Origin: Desulfobacterales bacterium
GTDB taxonomy: Bacteria > Desulfobacterota > DSM-4660 > Desulfatiglandales > B25-G16
DNA length: 12,990 bases
NCBI GenBank assembly: GCA_013375335.1
Contig: JABXJZ010000017.1
Coordinates: 1-12,990, forward strand
Reading direction: 5' to 3'
Part shown: positions 1 to 5,642 of the stretch, one piece after another
Position numbering within the stretch: the first letter of the stretch is position 1
Layout of the letters: each line of letters opens with the position of its first letter
The notes under the pieces: generated by a model
The model's database searches: none
Seen by the model: the letters and a program-made list of their open reading frames with translations, nothing else
Told to the model about the DNA's origin: nothing
Program-made: the position numbers and the translations under genes

Positions 1-33
1 TAGGCGTTTCTTCGGATTGTCGATTACAGCCTA

Positions 34-62
34 TTGACAGAAATAGTAATCATTACTAGTTT
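34..62 (+). promoter_or_regulatory. candidate promoter with internal palindrome
   Basis: A perfect -35 hexamer TTGACA lies at 34-39. A poor -10 candidate (TAGTTT, 57-62) follows at 17-nt spacing. Between them sits an interrupted palindrome, TAGTAAT-C-ATTACTA (44-58), flanked by AAA and TTT, which would suit a repressor or activator site. The -35 and the palindrome are read directly; promoter activity is inferred and is weakened by the poor -10. It would drive the sigma-54 AAA+ gene with a leader of about 105 nt. Confidence 0.3.
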
Positions 63-122
63 ACCCAAGAATAGAAGACACAGACACATAATAAGAGTCC
101 TAATCAGCCTTAATCGCTAACT

Positions 123-140
123 ACAATTGTATCCTAGGAT
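123..140. repeat. two adjacent small palindromes in the leader
   Basis: ACAATTGT (123-130) is followed directly by ATCCTAGGAT (131-140). Both are perfect palindromes, about 35 nt upstream of the first start codon. They may be a protein-binding site or chance in AT-rich DNA. Confidence 0.25.
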
Positions 141-174
141 TTTCTCCCCTTATTGGGTATAAAGCGGTTTTCTT

Positions 175-936
175 ATGGATGTACAACTGATCGGAAATAG
201 CCCGCCAATGAGGAATATCAGGGACTTAATAAAGACAGTGGCTGATACTGCCCTCAGTGTCATCATCTATGGGGAGACTGGCGTCGGCAAGGAGGTCATT
301 GCCAGGGAACTCCATCGGCTCTCCAACAGGCGAGACAAGCGGTTTGTAAAGGTCAACTGCGCTGCCCTGCCCTCCGAACTGCTGGAGAGCGAGCTCTTTG
401 GCTATGAGAGGGGGGCATTCACGGGGGCAACTCGGTTTAAGCCCGGGAAATTCGAGATCGCCTCAGGTGGGGTTATCTTTTTAGACGAGGTAGGTGATAT
501 CCCCCTGCGCTTGCAGGCAAAGCTCTTGCAAGTCCTGCAAAACGGTGAGTTTTCAAGGCTGGGGGGGAGAGATGTCAAGGTAAACACCTGGGTTATCAGT
601 GCAACAAACCACGATCTGGCAAGCGATATGAGAGAGACGAGGTTTCGTGAGGACCTCTACTACCGCCTCAATATCATAAAGATCGATGTACCACCACTGA
701 GGGAGCGAAGGGAAGATATCCCTCCCCTCGTTGACTATTTCATCAAGAAATACCGTTCCGATTTAGATATCAGTGAGGACTTTACCATATATCCTGAGAT
801 CATGGATCTCTTCTTACAATATGACTGGCCGGGAAATGTCATGGAACTATTTAATACCATACGGAGACTCATGGTAATGGGAGACTGGGAGGAACTAAGG
901 CGCCAGATATCTTCAGAACCCGATACTACTCCCTGA
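175..936 (+). CDS. orphan sigma-54 interaction AAA+ protein without DNA-binding domain
   Basis: A 253-residue protein that is almost entirely the central AAA+ domain of bacterial enhancer-binding proteins, which use ATP hydrolysis to remodel sigma-54 RNA polymerase. Visible motifs are Walker A GETGVGKE (33-40), the sigma-54 contact loop GAFTGA (80-85), Walker B with D104-E105, sensor I N145 and the arginine-finger region with R158 and R164. There is no N-terminal receiver, GAF or PAS domain. The chain ends about 30 residues after the WPGN motif, so the usual C-terminal Fis-type helix-turn-helix is absent. The sensor-II position, normally Arg in WPGNVREL, is Met223 here. The start at 175 is the only one available: an in-frame TAA stands at 160-162. 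No clear Shine-Dalgarno site is visible. It could act from solution on sigma-54 polymerase, or be an ATPase that no longer activates. The domain call is secure; the target is unknown. Confidence 0.9.
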   Translation: MDVQLIGNSPPMRNIRDLIKTVADTALSVIIYGETGVGKEVIARELHRLSNRRDKRFVKVNCAALPSELLESELFGYERGAFTGATRFKPGKFEIASGGVIFLDEVGDIPLRLQAKLLQVLQNGEFSRLGGRDVKVNTWVISATNHDLASDMRETRFREDLYYRLNIIKIDVPPLRERREDIPPLVDYFIKKYRSDLDISEDFTIYPEIMDLFLQYDWPGNVMELFNTIRRLMVMGDWEELRRQISSEPDTTP

Positions 937-974
937 AAGCCAAGTACTCTTATATCCTAGACCACTTTCAGGGA
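930..974 (+). repeat. inverted repeat across the stop codon
   Basis: TCCCTGAAAG (930-939) and CTTTCAGGGA (965-974) are perfect 10-base complementary arms separated by 25 nt. The left arm contains the TGA stop of the sigma-54 AAA+ gene. The RNA could fold into a 3' stem-loop that ends or protects the message. No U-run follows, so a classical intrinsic terminator is not supported. Confidence 0.45.
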
Positions 975-1270
975 TTTGATACTAACTGTACTCAACGCCC
1001 ACCGCTCTGCCCCAAAACTAACGAATTGCGATTGAAACAAAAAGCTATTGCTCCGTCTTCCCGATCTTCCTCGCTGGCTCATTCTTGTCATTATCCGCTA
1101 AAACGCCAATGAATGGCTTAATTAGTCGTGCACCCTCTTTTCTTATACTTTCAAACTGACGAAGACGTCGGGTAACAGCCTGACTATTATGGCCTAAAGT
1201 TACTTGTTAAGGAAACCCGTTAAGTTGCCACCTTTCTTAGTTGAAAATACCCGCCCTTTTCCCTTATCAC
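937..1270. other. gene-poor gap between the AAA+ gene and the zap promoter
   Basis: No plus-strand gene is supported here. Contents seen are the right arm of the stem-loop at 930-974 and an open stretch on the minus strand (1045-1206) that may be a gene relic. The region ends at the zap promoter (-35 at 1271). A longer plus-strand reading frame opens at ATG 1241, but it crosses the promoter and is not accepted as the zapB start. Confidence 0.5.
1045..1206 (-). pseudogene. possible gene relic, 53 open codons without a start
   Basis: Read on the minus strand, 1206 to 1045 stays open for 53 codons and ends in TAG. The product begins QVTLGHNSQAVTRRLRQFES and continues with KEGARLIKPFIGVLADNDK. 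It is rich in ordinary protein-like composition, and the NSQAVTRRLRQFE segment vaguely recalls a helix-turn-helix. An in-frame TAA lies directly upstream (1207-1209) and no ATG, GTG or TTG start is present. In another minus-strand frame an open stretch runs up to that point, as a frameshifted gene would give. An open run this long can occur by chance, so this is tentative, and I recognise no family. Confidence 0.2.
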
Positions 1271-1298
1271 TTGACTTTCTTTTCAGAAAAGATATACT
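1271..1298 (+). promoter_or_regulatory. strong sigma-70 type promoter for zapB-zapA-ssrS
   Basis: TTGACT (1271-1276) and TATACT (1293-1298) each match consensus at five of six positions, with a 16-nt spacer. The predicted transcript start is near 1305, about 23 nt before ATG 1328. The spacer is filled by a perfect interrupted palindrome, TCTTTTC-A-GAAAAGA (1278-1292). A protein bound there would compete with polymerase, so this looks like a possible repressor operator. The hexamers and palindrome are seen; use in the cell is inferred. Confidence 0.65.
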
Positions 1299-1327
1299 AC
1301 ACCGTACAGGAAGATTTGAAGACCGAT

Positions 1328-1567
1328 ATGGGATTGGACGAATTAGGCCAGTTTGGTCTGTTAGAGCAGAAGATTGAATCGTTTATCTCGCTGGTGAGGT
1401 TTCTCAAAGAAGAGAGGAGTGGCTTAGAGAGGAAGCTCCAAAGCCATGAGGAAAAGATCGACTCGCTTACTAACGAGTTAGAGACGTTGAAGGCCGATAA
1501 AGACCTAATTCGAAGAAGAATAGGAGCCCTCTTAGAAAAGATAGAGGAATTTGATTTACAACAGTAG
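1328..1567 (+). CDS. zapB: ZapB-like cell division coiled-coil protein
   Basis: A 79-residue protein, acidic and lysine-rich, predicted to be almost wholly coiled coil from about residue 10 to the end (heptads such as LEQKIESFISLVRFLKEE). There is no membrane segment. Its size, coiled-coil nature and position directly before zapA fit the ZapB family, which bundles with ZapA at the FtsZ ring in the cytoplasm. A longer in-frame reading starts at ATG 1241, but that would put codons across the promoter at 1271-1298. With transcription starting near 1305, ATG 1328 preceded by GAAG at 6-nt spacing is the better start; TTG 1316 is a second possibility. The gene ends 11 nt before zapA, so the two are co-transcribed. 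The family name rests on context as much as on sequence, because coiled coils are poorly distinctive. Confidence 0.7.
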   Translation: MGLDELGQFGLLEQKIESFISLVRFLKEERSGLERKLQSHEEKIDSLTNELETLKADKDLIRRRIGALLEKIEEFDLQQ

Positions 1568-1578
1568 GGGATGAGCCC

Positions 1579-1860
1579 ATGGGTGAAAAGGTCAGGATCA
1601 AGATCCAGGATAGGGAATATGTGGTAAGAGGGTCTGATGAGAGGGAACAGATATTGAGGGTGGCAGCATACGTGGACAGGAAGTTGAAAGAGATAAGCGA
1701 TTCCAAGAAAGGATTATCTGTGGATAAGACAGCTATCTTAGCTGCTCTTGATATAGCGGGTGATTATCTTCAGCTCATCAAAGAGAAGGAGGATTTATTA
1801 GCCGAAGTCAACAGCAGGTCGCAGAGGTTAATACAAGGCCTGAATAGGGCACTAAGCTAA
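1579..1860 (+). CDS. zapA: cell division protein ZapA
   Basis: A 93-residue cytoplasmic protein of normal ZapA length. The N-terminal half has the family pattern of a short beta-rich head (KVRIKIQDREYVVRGSDE) followed by the VAAYVDRKLKEI helix. The segment with TAILAALDIAGDYLQL leads into a C-terminal coiled coil (about 65-92). ZapA binds FtsZ and cross-links protofilaments, and recruits ZapB, whose likely gene lies just upstream. A good ribosome-binding site (AGGGG, 1566-1570) overlaps the zapB stop with 8-nt spacing. The stop codon at 1858-1860 is followed immediately by the 6S RNA stem. The zapA-ssrS neighbourhood is also known in Escherichia coli, which supports both calls. Confidence 0.9.
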   Translation: MGEKVRIKIQDREYVVRGSDEREQILRVAAYVDRKLKEISDSKKGLSVDKTAILAALDIAGDYLQLIKEKEDLLAEVNSRSQRLIQGLNRALS

Positions 1861-2050
1861 GTTGTTCCCCTGCTATGTTCGTGATTAGCGGAAGATTTTT
1901 GAGCTAACGCTAAGGAGAAAGGGAGTTCCCCCTGGCCTTTGTGTGTCTCTTTACCTGCTGAAGAAGACCTAATGGGGTAATGGAACGCCCACCTTGTGAG
2001 GATCAGGTTCAAAAAGAGCCGCTAACACGGCATTAGAGCGGGGGGACAGC
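1861..2050 (+). ncRNA. ssrS: 6S RNA
   Basis: The sequence folds into the 6S RNA shape. Closing stem: 1861-1870 pairs with 2041-2050 along ten positions (two G-U), and 1871-1874 pairs with 2037-2040. The stem then continues through ATG/CAT (1875-1877 with 2031-2033) and GTG-TTAGCGG (1881-1891 with 2019-2028, one bulged A). The terminal arm pairs GGGAGTTCC (1921-1929) with GGAACGCCC (1982-1990), with one A-G mismatch, plus CCC against GGGG (1974-1977). Unpaired stretches of about 27 nt on both sides form the central bubble that mimics an open promoter; the 3' side holds the small CCTTGTGAGG hairpin. 6S RNA sequesters sigma-70 RNA polymerase when growth slows. Position right after zapA matches known synteny. 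No dedicated promoter or terminator is evident, so ends are set by the stem and could be off by several nt. Confidence 0.88.
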
Positions 2051-2352
2051 AGAGAATAAAGAGTGGATTGATAGCCTAGGGCTGAGGAAAGAATTGTTAT
2101 CAGACTTTATTATAATAAGACACTTGAAATATCCATATCTTTGGTAGAAATAGCGCAGGCGTCTACGAACGTATTATAATAGAGATAACTCGTATGCAGG
2201 TTAACTGGTTTGCACTTCTGGGATTTCTTATCCAGAGCACGTTATGTTGTTAAGCTCCATCTAGCACCTGCTCATCTTTCACTCTCCTAAGCCCCTATCA
2301 ACCCCTCTTTGCCCTCCAGAAAACTAAAGATATAGAAGGCGGTGATGAAGCA
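2051..2352. other. AT-rich gap between 6S RNA and rny
   Basis: No open frame worth calling. It contains two copies of ATTATAATA (2109-2117 and 2173-2181), each with a TATAAT hexamer that could be a -10 element (2111-2116, 2175-2180), but neither has a good -35 at 16-18 nt. The first copy lies in a perfect 12-base palindrome TTATTATAATAA (2107-2118). A promoter for rny most likely lies here, giving a long leader. No U-tailed hairpin was found for ending the 6S transcript. Confidence 0.35.
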
Positions 2353-3915
2353 ATGTTGCTTACTCAGTTAGTTATTGTTGCATTGGCAGGCGTCATAGCA
2401 GGAGCAGTGATTGGTATCATCGTGCGGAAGAAGATCTCAGAGAAGAAACGTGATTCCGCAGAAGACTATTCGAGGCAGGTTGTCCTTGAAGCCAAAAAGC
2501 AGGCGGAGACAATCAGGAAAGAGGCCCAGCTACAGGCAAAGGACAGGCTTTATCAAATGAAGCTCGACTTTGAAGAGGAGACGAGGTCAAGGCGAAAGGA
2601 ACTTCAGGGCCAGGAAAGAAGGTTGTTCCAGAAAGAGGAGACCTTAGACAAGAAGATGCAGCAACTTGAGCAGAGGGAATCACTGCTTCAGAAAAGAGAA
2701 GTGAGCTTGGCGAATCAGGAGAAGGATCTGAATAAAAAAGGGGGAGAACTCAACGGTCTCATTGAGGAAGAGAGGCGGAAATTAGAGAGAATTAGTGGGG
2801 TTTCAGCAGGAGAGGCAAAGGAGATGCTCGTTTCCTCTATGGAATCAGAGGCACGCCATGAGGCCTCCAAACTGATAAAGAGAATAGAGGCGGAGACAAG
2901 GGAGATCTCCAATAGAAAGGCACAGGAAATTTTGGCCTTGGCAATTAAGAGATATGCTGGCGAGTATGTGGCTGAAGCGAGCGTATCAGTCGTTAATCTG
3001 CCAAACGATGAGATGAAGGGGAGGATTATTGGAAGAGAGGGCAGGAATATCAGGGCCCTTGAGGCAGCCACTGGAGTAGATCTTATCATTGATGATACTC
3101 CGGAGGCCGTTGTGCTATCGGGTTTTAACCCGATCAGGAGAGAGGTGGCTAAGGTGGCCTTGGAGAGGTTGATTGAAGATGGCAGGATCCATCCGGCTCG
3201 GATTGAGGAGGTTGTGGAGAAGGTAAGCAGAGAAGTCGAGGTGGATATTAAAGAGGCCGGTGAGCAGGCCACTTTTGATATCGGCGTTCATGGTATCCAT
3301 CCAGAGTTGATTCAGTTGATTGGGAGACTAAAATACAGAGCGAGTTATGCCCAGAATGTCCTCGAGCACTCCCTTGAGGTCGCCTTCCTGTGTGGCATAA
3401 TGGCATCGGAGTTAAGGTTAGATGCAAAGAAGGCCAAGAGGATCGGCCTTCTCCACGATATCGGTAAGGCAATAGATCATGAGGTGGAAGGGACACATGC
3501 ACTCATAGGTGCGGACCTCGCCAGGAAATACGGCGAACCCGATGAGGTAGTTGACGCAATTGCCGCCCACCATGAGGATGTGCAGGCTGCCTCTGTCATG
3601 GATGTGCTGCTCCAAGCAGCTGACACCCTATCCGGTGCAAGGCCAGGTGCTCGGAGGGAGATGTTTGAGTCGTATGTGAAGAGGCTGGAGGACATGGAGA
3701 GGATAGCTCGGTCCTGTAAAGGCGTCAGTAAGTCGTACGCAATCCAGGCAGGGAGAGAGCTGAGGATAATAGTGGAAAGTGATAGGGTAGATGATTCTGA
3801 GGCCTCAATGATATGCACGGAGATAGCAAAAAAGATAGAAAAAGACCTTAGCTATCCCGGACAGATAAAGGTAACGGTAATAAGAGAGACCAGGGCCATT
3901 GAATATGCCAAGTGA
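2353..3915 (+). CDS. rny: ribonuclease Y
   Basis: A 520-residue endoribonuclease that starts decay and processing of mRNA, anchored at the inner membrane. Domains in order: one N-terminal membrane helix (about 4-24), then a long charged coiled coil (about 28-200). A KH RNA-binding domain follows (about 213-275, GxxG loop GREG at 227-230). Next is a metal-dependent HD phosphohydrolase domain (about 335-430) with the hallmark H368-D369 in LLHDIGKA, plus HH at 406-407. A conserved C-terminal domain ends the protein. Length and order are those of full RNase Y, and all expected key residues seen are intact. The start ATG is preceded by GGTGAT (2341-2346) at 6-nt spacing and directly begins the membrane helix. 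It stands alone between two gaps, so it probably has its own promoter. Confidence 0.97.
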   Translation: MLLTQLVIVALAGVIAGAVIGIIVRKKISEKKRDSAEDYSRQVVLEAKKQAETIRKEAQLQAKDRLYQMKLDFEEETRSRRKELQGQERRLFQKEETLDKKMQQLEQRESLLQKREVSLANQEKDLNKKGGELNGLIEEERRKLERISGVSAGEAKEMLVSSMESEARHEASKLIKRIEAETREISNRKAQEILALAIKRYAGEYVAEASVSVVNLPNDEMKGRIIGREGRNIRALEAATGVDLIIDDTPEAVVLSGFNPIRREVAKVALERLIEDGRIHPARIEEVVEKVSREVEVDIKEAGEQATFDIGVHGIHPELIQLIGRLKYRASYAQNVLEHSLEVAFLCGIMASELRLDAKKAKRIGLLHDIGKAIDHEVEGTHALIGADLARKYGEPDEVVDAIAAHHEDVQAASVMDVLLQAADTLSGARPGARREMFESYVKRLEDMERIARSCKGVSKSYAIQAGRELRIIVESDRVDDSEASMICTEIAKKIEKDLSYPGQIKVTVIRETRAIEYAK

Positions 3916-4097
3916 AATACCAGAATGCCCAGCCCGTTTATGCTTGAATCCTAATGCTGAAGGTCTATAGGATCTTGACATCCTTTGCTTGCTCTAAACA
4001 GCAAATTACTGACCTTATACCACTATAATATCCGTAGATATCCGCTAGTCATATCTGAATTCCTGGACTCGGAAGCGGCTGAAAGGGGTCGAGCGGA
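3916..4097. promoter_or_regulatory. rny-ftsE intergenic region with promoter-like elements
   Basis: Contains a perfect TTGACA (3975-3980) with no acceptable -10 at normal spacing, and a perfect TATAAT (4024-4029) with no good -35. Inverted repeats are present: TTTGCT (3984-3989) with AGCAAA (4000-4005), and AGATAT (4036-4041) with ATATCT (4051-4056). ATATCCG occurs twice 10 nt apart (4028-4034, 4038-4044). A promoter for the ftsE operon is expected here, but its exact place cannot be settled by eye. No U-tailed terminator for rny was seen. Confidence 0.3.
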
Positions 4098-4748
4098 ATG
4101 ATTCAGCTCTTCCACGTTTACAAGACCTTCGGGTCAAAAAATTCGGCTCTCATAGATGTAAGCCTGAGAGTAAGGAAGGGAGAGTTCGTATTCATTACAG
4201 GCCCCAGTGGTGCGGGAAAAACGACACTGCTGAAGATAGTCTTCTGTGCAGAGAAGGCAACCAGTGGACAGGCATTGGTCGATGGGAGGAATCTTAACAG
4301 GGTTAGCGAGAGGGAACTTGCCCTTTTGCGCCGAAGAATAGGGGTAGTATTTCAGGATTTCAAGTTGCTTCCTAGGCGCACTGTGTTTGAAAATGTAGCC
4401 CTGGCCCTGGAAATAGCAGGCCTTCCCCTCTCAGTAATACGCAAAAAGGTACACCAGACGCTCAGATATCTGGGTCTGGCAAACAAGGAAGGTTACTATC
4501 CTCCTCAGCTTTCAGGTGGCGAACAGCAGAGGGTTGCCCTTGGCCGGGCAATAATCAACAATCCCTTGATCCTCCTGGCGGATGAGCCCACCGGGAACCT
4601 CGACCCTGATTTGACCATGGAGATAATGGCCCTGTTACGAGAGATCCATGTGAAGGGTACAACAGTGGTGGTGGCAACACATAGCCAGGAGTTGCTAAGG
4701 GACACGAGGAGGAGAATAGTCTCCCTCAGTAAGGGCAGGATTGTATAG
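4098..4748 (+). CDS. ftsE: cell division ATP-binding protein FtsE
   Basis: A 216-residue ABC-type ATPase, the cytoplasmic half of the FtsEX complex that links the FtsZ ring to peptidoglycan hydrolysis. All nucleotide-binding motifs are intact: Walker A GPSGAGKT (35-42), Q-loop Q86, signature LSGGEQQ (138-144), Walker B LILLADEP with D162-E163, and switch H195 in VATHS. Length is typical for FtsE. A purine-rich site (AAAGGGG, 4082-4088) lies 9 nt before the ATG. The TAG stop is directly followed by the GTG start of ftsX, with no gap, which indicates coupled translation. The ftsX neighbour separates it from other MacB/LolD-type ATPases of similar sequence. Confidence 0.96.
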   Translation: MIQLFHVYKTFGSKNSALIDVSLRVRKGEFVFITGPSGAGKTTLLKIVFCAEKATSGQALVDGRNLNRVSERELALLRRRIGVVFQDFKLLPRRTVFENVALALEIAGLPLSVIRKKVHQTLRYLGLANKEGYYPPQLSGGEQQRVALGRAIINNPLILLADEPTGNLDPDLTMEIMALLREIHVKGTTVVVATHSQELLRDTRRRIVSLSKGRIV

Positions 4749-5642
4749 GTGAAGATTACATTTCTCCGTTACTCTATCAGGCAGGCTATGGCGAATATCT
4801 TCAACAATCGATTAGTTCATCTGATAGGCGTGGGCACGATGGCCATAGCATTCCTCATTTTCGATGCCTTTATCCTCATTTTCGTAAACCTAAGCTACTG
4901 GACAGAAGAGCGGGGAAGATTGCTGAGCATGTCTGTTTACTTCAAAGAGGAGCCTGATAGGATTGTGCTTGAAGACGTGCAAAGGGAATTGCTCGGCTTT
5001 CCCGGGGTGACTATCAAGAGGTTTATCTCCAAGGATGATGCCATGGAAGACCTGAGGAGGCAGCTGGGAGACGAGGCTGGACTACTTGATGGTTTAAAGG
5101 AGAACCCTCTCCCTGCTTCCCTTGAGATCACCTTTTCGAGGGATAAGGGCGGAGATTCTATCCCCCATCAACTGAAGAGGAGGCTGGAGAGAATTAATAT
5201 CGTCGATGAGGTACAATACAGCCAGGAGTGGATAGAGAGATTTCAGGCCATAATGGAGGCACTAAAGATAGTAGGCATAGTTGTTGGGGGATTGCTTTTT
5301 TTGGCAGCCCTCTTTATCATCACCAATACCATAAAATTGACTATCTATTCCAGGAAAGACGAGATCGAGATACTGAAGCTGGTGGGTGCGACCAATCGCT
5401 TTGTAAAGATCCCCTTTCTGATTGAAGGATCAATTCAAGGGTTTCTGGGTGGCTCACTTGCCCTGATCCTTCTCTTTGTAGCATATATGATAGTGGTGGC
5501 CAGAGTAGACCTCAGGATTGGATTTGCCTCCCTTGATTTCGTCTTTCTCCCACCAGAGTGTATAGTCCTTTTGTTGGTTATGAGCAGTATCGCTGGCCTT
5601 ATCGGAAGCACTATATCCTTAGGTCGCTTTTTTAGAATATGA
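4749..5642 (+). CDS. ftsX: cell division permease-like protein FtsX
   Basis: A 297-residue inner-membrane partner of FtsE. Predicted topology is a cytoplasmic N-terminus, membrane helix 1 (about 24-48), a large periplasmic domain (about 50-170) that in the family contacts EnvC-type activators, then helices 2-4 (about 172-196, 226-251 and 270-291). The conserved cytoplasmic stretch DEIEILKLVGATNRFVKIPFLIEG (split here as DEIEILKLVGA and TNRFVKIPF) lies between helices 2 and 3. The start is GTG immediately after the ftsE stop, with AGGA (4737-4740) 8 nt upstream; the next ATG would cut into the N-terminal region. The end overlaps the next gene by 4 nt (ATGA). FtsX does not transport a known substrate; it transmits ATPase-driven shape change across the membrane. 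Confidence 0.95.
   Translation: MKITFLRYSIRQAMANIFNNRLVHLIGVGTMAIAFLIFDAFILIFVNLSYWTEERGRLLSMSVYFKEEPDRIVLEDVQRELLGFPGVTIKRFISKDDAMEDLRRQLGDEAGLLDGLKENPLPASLEITFSRDKGGDSIPHQLKRRLERINIVDEVQYSQEWIERFQAIMEALKIVGIVVGGLLFLAALFIITNTIKLTIYSRKDEIEILKLVGATNRFVKIPFLIEGSIQGFLGGSLALILLFVAYMIVVARVDLRIGFASLDFVFLPPECIVLLLVMSSIAGLIGSTISLGRFFRI

Noticed and set aside
1..174. Tail of an upstream gene at the window start
   Set aside because: The open frames entering from the left end within 18 codons and show nothing recognisable.
2068..2082. AGCC-TAG-GGCT hairpin after the 6S RNA as its terminator
   Set aside because: Four pairs with a 3-nt loop and no U-run; too weak.
2715..3272. Long minus-strand open frame of 185 codons inside rny
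   Set aside because: It lies wholly inside an unmistakable RNase Y gene; its serine- and leucine-rich product is the typical shadow of a charged coding strand.
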